From assembly GCA_021771025.1 (NCBI GenBank), contig JAETPW010000007.1, positions 1-60,743 of the forward strand: a stretch of DNA of 60,743 bases, in the 5' to 3' direction. This DNA is from Clostridiaceae bacterium (lineage in GTDB: Bacteria > Bacillota > Clostridia > TANB77 > CAG-508). The position numbers and the translations under genes are program-made. This document shows, one piece after another, positions 53,793 to 60,743 of this stretch. Within the stretch, counting starts at the first letter, position 1. Every line of letters starts with the position of its first letter. The notes under the pieces were generated by a model. It was not told the origin of the DNA. It made no database searches and saw only the letters and a list, made by a program, of their open reading frames with translations.

Positions 53793-56315
53793 ATGAAAGT
53801 ATTATTTGCGGTAAGTAATGAAGAGATATCAGAATCAATTGTTAAGCGATATCAAAAAGAATATAAAGAAATCATTTCATATAAAAATGTTTATTACTTT
53901 AATGCAATTATCAAAGAATTACAAAAAGATAAATCGTATGATAGAGTAGTTATTAGTGAAGATTTAGAGGCATTTACCCATACTCAATACGAGCAAATCG
54001 ACAAATTTATTTTTGACAAATTAGATAGCATTAGTGATGAAGCTTCTAATAATAAAGGGGATGACATTCCCATTATTTTAATCTGTTCAGATCGAAGAAC
54101 GAAATCGGAACAAATGTTAGCTAAATTATTTGGGATAGGTGTATATAACGCCATTTTAGGAAACGATCGAAGTGTAGAAGAAGTATGTAATTTAATTCAT
54201 AAACCACGTGCGAAAAAAGATGCCAAAAATTATTATAAAATTGACTCAGACGATGTAAATTATCAACCAGAAAACGAAAATGATGTTGGTGAAGTAGAAA
54301 TTCAAAATATTTTAGCTCATTATAAACGCTTAGGTAAAAATGAAAACGCTTATGTAGAGAGTTTTGACCGAATTGCAGCACAATATAATGATATACAATT
54401 AAAAATTATTTGCAAATTTTTACCCTTAAACGTAAGAGCAGTACTAGAAGAAAAATCACCAAAATATCAACAGGTAATGGCATTTAATCAAAGTGTTTCA
54501 GGATCATTAAGAAATAAACAAAATGTGCCTCAAGATTTAGGGCCAACTGAAAAATTATTAAAACCAAAAACCAGAGAAACCATATTGACGAAACCGGTAG
54601 TTATTCCGTCAGCTGTTAATATGAATCAAACCAAGAAATTATCAAAACCAAAATCGGAGTCAAGTGATAGTTCTTTTGCTGGTTCATCAGAGGCTTCAGT
54701 AAACCAAGTAGAGGCAGACGTATCAGTTAAGCCAAAAATAGCACCATTTGAGCCAATAGCTAAATCTGCAATGGTTAAATCTGATCGAGAAAATGTAATA
54801 AAACAAACAGAAAGAACTAATAGCGTTATTGTTAATGATCGAAATAAGCAAGAAGAACCAGAAATTACTCAAGAAGTGGTAAAACCTCAACTAACCAAAA
54901 GAGGAAGAGGAAGACCTAAGAAAAATGTGGAATTAGTAGAAGAAGAACCAAAACCTAAACGAAAAAGAGGAAGACCAAAAAAGAATCCAGATCCAGTAGA
55001 AGAAAATCAAGAAGCTATCTTACCAGGATGGGAAGAGGGAGAAGACGATGCAGATACAATATTGCCAGGGTTTGAAAATCACGAACAAGAAACAACTACT
55101 GCATCGGTATGGGAAAACAATCAAAATACTTCAACTGATAAAATATTACCAGGATTGGTAGACGAAATACAAGAGGCAAAAGAAGAGCCTGAAGAAACCT
55201 TTTTACCAGGATTCGATTCATGGCAAGATGAATCTTTAGCAAAAGATAATGTTTTACCAGGTTTTGATCATGAGCCAGAAGAACCAAAAAACTCTTCATC
55301 GTCTTGGCAACCAATAGCAGAAGCCAATATGGCATATCCAGAAAGGCATCAGGCACCAACAGATCAAGTCCAAGAACCATTGCAAGACAGATCGTTATTT
55401 GCTAAACCAATCAAATCAGTAGATTTAACATCGTTGTTAACACCAGATAAAAAATTAGCATCTTTTGTCGGAACAAGTAAAAATGGAACATCTTTTATGG
55501 TTAATCATATGGCTGAAATTCTATCTAGTAGAGGGGTTAACACAGCAATTTTGGATACAACGCAAAATCGAAATTCCTATTATATTTATACCAAAAATGA
55601 GGAAGACTTAAGAAATATTGCTTCATCTTGTGTAGAAAATTTAGTAGAAGGAAGGGCACAAGGGATCAAAGCTAATCCAAATTTAACCGTTTACACTTCT
55701 TTACCAGATGATAATAATTGGATAGATCATGCCGGAGAAATCTTGCAAACATTATTAACTAATCATACTGTTGTATTAGTTGACTGTGATTTTTCTACGC
55801 CAATTGAATATTTTGCTCAGACACAAGAACTATATTTGGTTCAATCGTTAGATGTATTAACCATTCAGCCACTAACCGCTTTTTTACGTGAGTTAAAAGC
55901 AAAGAGTGCTTTACTAGAAGAAAAAATACGCATTGTTTTGAATAAAGTAGTTAAAGTGAGAGGAATAAATGAAAAAACAATTATTGGAGGAATGGCATTT
56001 TATAATGACCCATCTATGTCATTTATGACAGAATTGTTTGATCGTAATTTAGTCAAATATATGATAATTCCTTTTGATGAAGAAGTTTATATGAAATATT
56101 TAGGATCCTTAGTAGACTGCGAGATTTCCTTAAAAGGTTATCCTAAAAACATCATACAAGCATTACAAGAACTGGCTAATATGATATTTGCTATGCCTAC
56201 CATGCCAGCAGGAAAAGCAAAAGGAAAATCAAATTATCAGCCACCATCAATAAAAGACACAAATCAATTTTCATCTAATATGAATTCAACGTTAGATCAA
56301 ATGAGAAAATATTAA
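53793..56315 (+). CDS. TadZ/CpaE-like P-loop protein with AT-hooks and LPG repeats
   Basis: Three parts. Residues about 1-150 resemble a receiver-like domain (LICSDRRTKSEQMLAKLFGI). A long linker follows with two AT-hook-like motifs (KRGRGRPKKN near 370 and KRGRPKKN near 390) and five LPG(F/W/L) repeats (near 410, 424, 452, 471 and 489). Residues about 545-815 form a MinD/ParA-like domain with a deviant Walker A (VGTSKNGTSFMV) and VLVDCDFS. The family localises pili or secretion machinery; no pilus genes are present. GGAAGGGGGTAACAA precedes the ATG. Confidence 0.7.
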   Translation: MKVLFAVSNEEISESIVKRYQKEYKEIISYKNVYYFNAIIKELQKDKSYDRVVISEDLEAFTHTQYEQIDKFIFDKLDSISDEASNNKGDDIPIILICSDRRTKSEQMLAKLFGIGVYNAILGNDRSVEEVCNLIHKPRAKKDAKNYYKIDSDDVNYQPENENDVGEVEIQNILAHYKRLGKNENAYVESFDRIAAQYNDIQLKIICKFLPLNVRAVLEEKSPKYQQVMAFNQSVSGSLRNKQNVPQDLGPTEKLLKPKTRETILTKPVVIPSAVNMNQTKKLSKPKSESSDSSFAGSSEASVNQVEADVSVKPKIAPFEPIAKSAMVKSDRENVIKQTERTNSVIVNDRNKQEEPEITQEVVKPQLTKRGRGRPKKNVELVEEEPKPKRKRGRPKKNPDPVEENQEAILPGWEEGEDDADTILPGFENHEQETTTASVWENNQNTSTDKILPGLVDEIQEAKEEPEETFLPGFDSWQDESLAKDNVLPGFDHEPEEPKNSSSSWQPIAEANMAYPERHQAPTDQVQEPLQDRSLFAKPIKSVDLTSLLTPDKKLASFVGTSKNGTSFMVNHMAEILSSRGVNTAILDTTQNRNSYYIYTKNEEDLRNIASSCVENLVEGRAQGIKANPNLTVYTSLPDDNNWIDHAGEILQTLLTNHTVVLVDCDFSTPIEYFAQTQELYLVQSLDVLTIQPLTAFLRELKAKSALLEEKIRIVLNKVVKVRGINEKTIIGGMAFYNDPSMSFMTELFDRNLVKYMIIPFDEEVYMKYLGSLVDCEISLKGYPKNIIQALQELANMIFAMPTMPAGKAKGKSNYQPPSIKDTNQFSSNMNSTLDQMRKY

Positions 56316-56342
56316 ATAAATGGAGCATAGGGGGGAAAAAGA

Positions 56343-57446
56343 GTGTTTGCCGTAATTATTGTTGTAATCTTATTAATATTTGTTGTTATTGGATTAGTTA
56401 TCTATAACTTACGATTGCATAAAAAGATACAAACGTATCAAAATGTCAATCAGAAAGTAACCAATTTATCGGTTGTTCAAGATTTCATGAACGCTATTGG
56501 TGAAACATCTTCTGTCGACGAAAAAATCAAAAAAATCAATGAAATTCTCATTGAAAAATACGAAATAAAATATTCCACTATTGTCGTTTTTGATGGAGCA
56601 GAATATGTTGTTAAAGCATCTAATGTAGATCAAAGGCATTGGCAATCGCTAAAAACCTTACAAGAAGTAGAAATGTTTAAAGATAGTATTTCCACGGCTA
56701 CCCCTAAATACGTTACTGTCAATAATGAAAAAGAAAGATTACCTTACCAACAAATGGAATTTGGACGAGCAAAATCTGCCATCTTCTTTCCTTTGTATAT
56801 TGATAATGTTTATATAGGGTATTGGATTATTGAAAGTGGAACACCACATGATTTTGACAATGTAGATACCACTGTTTTAGAAGTAATAAAAGATAATATT
56901 GTATCTGTCTTAAAAACAGTAGTTCATCAAAAAACATTAGAATCAATAGTGCGAAAAGATTTATTTACAGGGTTATATTCAGAAGAATATTTATATGGAG
57001 AAGGGAAACGTTTAATTGATCAGTATACAACATCAACGATATGTATGTTTCGTATTACTAATTTAGAAGAAATAAACCAAAACTATTCTCGAGAATTAGG
57101 AAACCAAGTGATTACAGACGTAAGTAGATATGTCCACAAAAATTTAGCAAAACAATATGTATTTGTTCGTTATATGGGACCTAAATTTGTTATTGTGTTT
57201 TCTGGAGTAGAATTAAGTGGAGTAGCTGATTTTGTCAATGACTTAAAAGAAACGGTAGAAAAATTACCAATTTCCTTAAAAGACGAAAATGGTGAAATAA
57301 TTGATCAAAATCAAACCGTTTCGGCAAAATTAAATTTTGCTATCTCTACCTATTATAAAGGAACAGGATTAGAAGAAGTACTAAAAAAATTAGAAGAATA
57401 TTTAGACCATGCGGATAAAAAAGAAAGTGATATTACAAATATCTAA
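56343..57446 (+). CDS. GAF plus degenerate GGDEF membrane protein
   Basis: The GTG start follows AGGGGGGAAAAAGA. One membrane segment (residues 2-22), a GAF domain (about 45-195), then a GGDEF-like domain beginning [18 protein letters not shown]. The active site is [11 protein letters not shown] where diguanylate cyclases have R-x-GGDEF, so cyclase activity is unlikely. It could be a c-di-GMP-independent sensor or bind nucleotide. It lies 27 bases after the TadZ-like gene, upstream of ireB-ruvX. Confidence 0.8.
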   Translation: MFAVIIVVILLIFVVIGLVIYNLRLHKKIQTYQNVNQKVTNLSVVQDFMNAIGETSSVDEKIKKINEILIEKYEIKYSTIVVFDGAEYVVKASNVDQRHWQSLKTLQEVEMFKDSISTATPKYVTVNNEKERLPYQQMEFGRAKSAIFFPLYIDNVYIGYWIIESGTPHDFDNVDTTVLEVIKDNIVSVLKTVVHQKTLESIVRKDLFTGLYSEEYLYGEGKRLIDQYTTSTICMFRITNLEEINQNYSRELGNQVITDVSRYVHKNLAKQYVFVRYMGPKFVIVFSGVELSGVADFVNDLKETVEKLPISLKDENGEIIDQNQTVSAKLNFAISTYYKGTGLEEVLKKLEEYLDHADKKESDITNI

Positions 57447-57466
57447 AGGAAAAAGGAGGAACCAAA

Positions 57467-57721
57467 ATGGATTTTGATAAAACCATGAGTTTTCAAGTAG
57501 AAAGAGCAGAAAACGCGAAAACAAAAGAAATTTTAAAAGAAGTATATGAGGCATTAGTAGAAAAAGGATATAATCCAATCAATCAAATTGTTGGTTATAT
57601 TTTATCAGGAGATCCTACTTATATTACCAGCCATAAAGACGCTAGGAATAAAATTAGAACCATAGAAAGAGACGAATTACTAGAAAAAATGGTAAAAAAT
57701 TATATTGGATTAGAAGAATAA
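57467..57721 (+). CDS. ireB: IreB-family regulatory phosphoprotein
   Basis: The 84 aa protein shows [55 protein letters not shown] and [13 protein letters not shown], the full IreB signature (DUF965). In Enterococcus it is phosphorylated by the kinase IreK and lowers cephalosporin tolerance; Thr4-equivalent sites are plausible here. AAAAAGGAGGAACCAAA precedes the ATG. The stop shares one base with the ruvX ATG (TAATG). Confidence 0.95.
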   Translation: MDFDKTMSFQVERAENAKTKEILKEVYEALVEKGYNPINQIVGYILSGDPTYITSHKDARNKIRTIERDELLEKMVKNYIGLEE

Positions 57722-58143
57722 TGAGAAGTTTAGGAATTGATTATGGAGAGGCACGAGTAGGGATAGCAGTTACTGACGAATTAAATATCACAGTACAAGG
57801 ACTAGAAACGATACAAAGGAATGGATCGGATAAAGTAATTTTACGTCGTTTAGATGAAATTTTTGTCAATTATCAGGTAGATACTATTGTTGTGGGAATG
57901 CCTCTTCACTTAAACGGGACTAAATCAGAACGAGCAGAATTAACAGAAAAATTCATTCACAAATTGAAATGTAAATATCCAGATAAAAAAGTGGTTGCTG
58001 TTGACGAGCGTTTAACTACGGTGGAGGCACATAAAACAATGAACTTTTTAGAAGTGAATAAACATAAAAAAAGATCGATTGTAGATACTATTTCAGCTAC
58101 GTATATTTTGGAGACTTATTTGGAGAGGGAAAAAAATAGGTAA
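57721..58143 (+). CDS. ruvX: Holliday junction resolvase RuvX (YqgF)
   Basis: RNase-H-fold protein of 140 aa with LGIDYGEARVGIAVTDELNI (first Asp), IVVGMPLHLNGTKSERA and VVAVDERLTTVEAH (catalytic Glu), then SIVDTISATYILETYLE. It matches YqgF/RuvX, involved in rRNA 5' end maturation and possibly junction resolution. It overlaps ireB by one base, the order common in Firmicutes (alaS-ireB-ruvX), but alaS is elsewhere here. Confidence 0.94.
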   Translation: MRSLGIDYGEARVGIAVTDELNITVQGLETIQRNGSDKVILRRLDEIFVNYQVDTIVVGMPLHLNGTKSERAELTEKFIHKLKCKYPDKKVVAVDERLTTVEAHKTMNFLEVNKHKKRSIVDTISATYILETYLEREKNR

Positions 58144-58197
58144 TGCTTTGAATCATAATGATAGATTGTGAAAATTTGGTAAAATTTCTTAAATTGC

Positions 58198-58226
58198 TTG
58201 CAAATTTTGAAAAAATAAGATATGAT
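58198..58226 (+). promoter_or_regulatory. Promoter of the DUF1292 gene
   Basis: TTGCAA (58198-58203), 17-base spacer, TATGAT (58221-58226). Confidence 0.6.
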
Positions 58227-58303
58227 ATTTTCAATATTAGTATAGAATTTAAAAAATGGTAGATATTAATATTATGAAAATAGATAATTGAAAGGAGATT
58301 TTT

Positions 58304-58612
58304 ATGGACGAGAACTTTGAAGGAGAAGAATTAGATAATATTGTCATCTTAAATGACGAAGAAGGAAACGAAGTTAAATTCGAATTTTTAGATTTAGTTG
58401 AGTTAGATGAAGAAGAGTACGTGGTATTATTACCAGTAGCAGAAGAAGGCGAAGAAGAAGAAGGAGAGGTTGTTATCCTTAAAGTAGAAGACACAGACGA
58501 CGAAGAATCAGATGAAGAATCTTACGTTAGTGTTGAAGACGAAGAAGTATTAAATCGTGTATTTGAAATCTTCAAAGAAAGATTTAAAGATGACTTTGAT
58601 TTTGTTGACTAA
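58304..58612 (+). CDS. DUF1292-family acidic protein
   Basis: The 102 aa protein is extremely acidic. It starts with NIVILNDEEGNEVKFEFLDL and has VELDEEEYVVLLPV and later VVILKVEDTDDEES, the DUF1292 pattern (YrzB type), often beside ireB and ruvX in Firmicutes. Function unknown. AAAGGAGATTTTT precedes the ATG. Confidence 0.92.
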   Translation: MDENFEGEELDNIVILNDEEGNEVKFEFLDLVELDEEEYVVLLPVAEEGEEEEGEVVILKVEDTDDEESDEESYVSVEDEEVLNRVFEIFKERFKDDFDFVD

Positions 58613-58817
58613 TACTAATTGTTAACACCATAAATAAATCAAAAGAGGTTGTAGGGGCGGAGATAATCCGTCCTTTAGCATTTAAAATGAAAGAGAAGTT
58701 TTATTTAAGTAGTAAGCAGAATGGATTTAGTCAAGAAAAAATAAGAAAGATAAAAAAGAAAGATAAATGAAGATATTGAGAGATAATCATTTATTTATAG
58801 AAATAGGGGGAAAAGAA

Positions 58818-59294
58818 ATGAAAAAATTTTCTACGTATTTATTAGTTATGTTTATGATTGTATTTTGGATAATTCGTATTATTATTACGATAACATCACA
58901 ATTAGGAAAGGATTTTTTAGGCGTTATTCCGATCAATGAAACCTTTGAAATTGTTTTGCTATTTGCCTTTTTATTGTGTGCTGTTTTAGTAGTTAAGCGT
59001 AAAATGTTAGGAGCATTATTGTATTTAGCCTTACATGCAGTTTATTTTGGAGGAGATTTAACTCAAAAATTTGGATTACTTTCTGGAGAATCCTTAAACC
59101 TAGGACAAATGTCTGGAATGATGTTATCCATAATTGGTATTATTTTACCATTAGCAGTATTAATTGACTTATTATTAGATCGTAATCGAAAAGAACATCC
59201 AAAGGATAAAAAAACAGACTGGTTTTATCAAAATGAAGAATTTGATCGTAAATTGGATGATCGAGCTGATAAAAATAATTATCGTACTATGTAA
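58818..59294 (+). CDS. hypothetical membrane protein
   Basis: The ATG at 58818 follows AGGGGGGAAAAGAA; the upstream extension to 58767 has no ribosome site. The 158 aa product has about four membrane segments (roughly residues 5-24, 42-62, 68-88 and 105-130) and a charged cytoplasmic tail (DRNRKEHPKDKKTD). No family recognised. Confidence 0.7.
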   Translation: MKKFSTYLLVMFMIVFWIIRIIITITSQLGKDFLGVIPINETFEIVLLFAFLLCAVLVVKRKMLGALLYLALHAVYFGGDLTQKFGLLSGESLNLGQMSGMMLSIIGIILPLAVLIDLLLDRNRKEHPKDKKTDWFYQNEEFDRKLDDRADKNNYRTM

Positions 59295-59320
59295 AGAAAA
59301 TGAGATTAAGGAAAGGGTTT

Positions 59321-59800
59321 ATGAAGATTGTAGATATATTAGGAAATGAGGTAGAATTTAATTGTATGGGATGCGATATTGCAGAGCATAGGATGTTACC
59401 ACCAGGTGGCTACGTTTATGAAGATAATTTCATTAATGTTAGTGCTGATCCAGAGATTCCTATTCCAGGATTTATGGTTTTAGGAATAAATAAACACATA
59501 AAAAGTTTAAATGAATTATCGAAAGAAGAAAGATACCAAATAATAGATATACTCAATTTAACTATTACCAAAATTAAAGAATGTAAAATTTCTGATGAAG
59601 TATTACTAATTCAAGAGGAAAGAGCAAATCACTTCCATATTTGGGTTGTTCCTACTTATGATTGGATGAAAGTATTTAATAAAAATGTAAGAAATATAGA
59701 TAAGATAATAGAATATGCAAAAACAAACTATAATGATAATGTAAAAGATAATATATTACAATGTGTAGAAATATTAAAAAAGTCTTTCAAAGAAAGTTAA
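59321..59800 (+). CDS. HIT-like protein
   Basis: The ATG at 59321 follows AAGGAAAGGG. The 159 aa product has EFNCMGCDIAEHRMLPPGGYV, DPEIPIPGFMVLGINKHIKSL and the triad-like ANHFHIWVVP (H-x-H, where the third position has Trp). This fits HIT-superfamily hydrolases or transferases that act on nucleotides. It is longer than the HinT copy at 42207 and of a different branch. A short frame remnant follows its stop. Confidence 0.7.
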   Translation: MKIVDILGNEVEFNCMGCDIAEHRMLPPGGYVYEDNFINVSADPEIPIPGFMVLGINKHIKSLNELSKEERYQIIDILNLTITKIKECKISDEVLLIQEERANHFHIWVVPTYDWMKVFNKNVRNIDKIIEYAKTNYNDNVKDNILQCVEILKKSFKES

Positions 59801-59900
59801 AATGTGCAAATGGTAGTTTACACAGTAAAGAAATTTATAACTACGAAGAATGGTTAAAGTATGTAGAAGAAGCGGATATTTTAAATATAGGATAACAGAA

Positions 59901-59981
59901 GGTGAAAAGGCCCAAAAAAAATTTTCACCCATCCAGTTATGTAAGCTTTTAAAGTTTACTAATATGAGGAAAGGAGAAATT
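59901..59981 (+). promoter_or_regulatory. Structured leader family, copy D (before DUF1016 gene)
   Basis: P1 GGTGAAAA with TTTTCACC (59901-59928), then CATCCAGTTATG, P2 TGTAAGCTT-TTA-AAGTTTACT and AATATGAGGAAAGGAG, where the ribosome site serves the gene directly. The P3 hairpin and upstream ORF of copies A-C are missing. P1 differs in bases from copy C but keeps pairing. Confidence 0.7.
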
Positions 59982-60743
59982 ATGTCAGAGAATAATAATG
60001 AATTAAGTAAATCATTTAAAGAAATTATAAATGATATAAAAGAAGATGTTAATAGAACTCAATTAGAGATTATGCTGAATGCAAATTTCAATCTTGTAAA
60101 TTTATATTACAGAATTGGAAAAATAATATCAGAAAATTCTATTTGGGGAAATAAATTTATTGATAATTTAGCTTTAGAATTAAAAATCTCATTTCCTAAT
60201 ATAAAACATTTTTCTGTTAGAAATTTAAAATATATGAAATCATTTTATGAGGAGTACAAAGAAGATAATGAAATTGTGCACCTATGTGCACAATTACCAT
60301 GGAAACATAATATTGAATTAATCCAAAAAGTAAAAGATAAAAATATTCGTAAATGGTATATGGAAAAGTGTTTGCAAGAAGGATGGTCAAAAAATATATT
60401 AATTTATCAACTTGATACAGATTTATATCAAAGACAAGTAAAAAGTATAAAACATAATAATTTTGAATTAACTTTAAAACAAAATAGTGATTTAGCAAAT
60501 CAAATAATGAAAGAACCTTATGTTTTTGATTTGATAGAATTAACAGAAGATTATAAGGAAAAAGAACTGGAAAATAAAATGATAGAAAAGTTAAAAAATG
60601 TTTTACTAGAATTAGGAAGCGGTTTTTCTTTTGTAGGAAATCAATATAAGATTCAAGTAGATAATCAAGACTTCTATATAGATTTGCTTTTCTATCACAT
60701 AAAATTAAAATGTTATGTTGCAGTTGAATTAAAAGTTACAGAA
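59982..60743 (+). CDS. DUF1016/PDDEXK nuclease-domain protein (partial, runs off the window)
   Basis: The frame opens at ATG 59982 and continues to the window edge (254 codons seen). The N-terminal part has ANFNLVNLYYRIGKIISE, SVRNLKYMKSFYEEY, QLPWKHNIELI and WYMEKCLQEGWSKNILIYQL (DUF1016_N). The C-terminal part begins VLLELGSGFSFVGNQYKI, then DFYIDLLFYHIKLKCYVAVELK, the PD-(D/E)xK core (Asp, then ExK). Related YhcG-type proteins are found in mobile DNA and defence neighbourhoods. It uses leader copy D. Confidence 0.88.
   Translation, partial: MSENNNELSKSFKEIINDIKEDVNRTQLEIMLNANFNLVNLYYRIGKIISENSIWGNKFIDNLALELKISFPNIKHFSVRNLKYMKSFYEEYKEDNEIVHLCAQLPWKHNIELIQKVKDKNIRKWYMEKCLQEGWSKNILIYQLDTDLYQRQVKSIKHNNFELTLKQNSDLANQIMKEPYVFDLIELTEDYKEKELENKMIEKLKNVLLELGSGFSFVGNQYKIQVDNQDFYIDLLFYHIKLKCYVAVELKVTE

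Noticed and set aside
53382..56315. A complete Tad pilus or type IV secretion locus
   Set aside because: Only a VirB2-like peptide and a TadZ-like ATPase are seen; no motor ATPase, prepilin peptidase, VirB4 or VirD4 is in the window.
59770..59895. Frame remnant ending EEWLKYVEEADILNIG after the HIT-like gene
   Set aside because: No start codon or ribosome site; looks like a piece of a lost gene, not supportable as a feature.

Overview
The window looks like a chromosome segment from a low-GC, Gram-positive-type bacterium, most likely an uncultured gut Clostridia-like Firmicute. The evidence is the AT-rich coding, strong GGAGG-type ribosome sites, consensus sigma-A promoters, and Firmicute genes such as sepF, divIVA, ireB, a YtrA-type GntR regulator, a class-D-like sortase and a YezG-family protein. 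The taxon is an inference; no rRNA is present.

Region by region. Bases 1-6100 are accessory: the 3' tail of a group II intron, two small genes (one an ORF6N protein with a PLD-like C-terminus), and two minus-strand operons. The first encodes a TIR-like protein (PF10137 type), an unknown protein and an APH-like kinase. The second encodes an ADP-ribosyltransferase-like protein, a small acidic protein and a SecB-like chaperone; its order and overlaps match a CmdTAC-type toxin-antitoxin-chaperone phage-defence system, unexpected in a lineage that normally lacks SecB. Bases 6100-25900 are core: a frameshifted HD-domain gene, secD-secF, mutL, miaA, a membrane-fusion-like protein, sepF, divIVA, rsmD, ftsK, a beta-CASP nuclease and a GH15 glycosidase. 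Bases 26000-33300 hold the lower glycolytic genes gap, pgk, tpiA and gpmI, split by a ytrABC-like unit. Bases 33500-37900 carry a YezG-like protein, an NifU-like scaffold with a GGGtGRT protein, and small genes. Bases 38100-39240 are a relic of mobile genes next to the 3' end of tRNA-Gly. Bases 39300-48400 hold an RluA-type synthase divergent from alaS, then hint, sortase, ligA, folD, dprA and a Val-Asp-Phe tRNA cluster. Bases 48600-59800 contain tiny membrane and Cys-rich genes, an acyl-CoA synthetase, a G5/SH3/glucosaminidase protein, a VirB2-like peptide beside a TadZ/CpaE-like ATPase and a degenerate GAF-GGDEF protein, ireB-ruvX, a DUF1292 protein and a second HIT protein. The window ends inside a DUF1016/PDDEXK nuclease gene.

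Non-coding structure is unusually rich. (1) A 100-base conserved core occurs three times (9176-9363, 9626-9801, 29111-29301), each time inside a different, perfect 38-45 bp inverted repeat. (2) A structured leader precedes four unrelated genes (rsmD, ftsK, the YezG-like gene and the DUF1016 gene); in three copies it carries a 7-9 codon upstream ORF close to or overlapping the next start. (3) There are three REP-like palindrome families, one of which supplies the pgk stop codon, and a second short element family with a conserved core at 27076 and 43371.

All functions are read from sequence motifs by eye; no database search was run.
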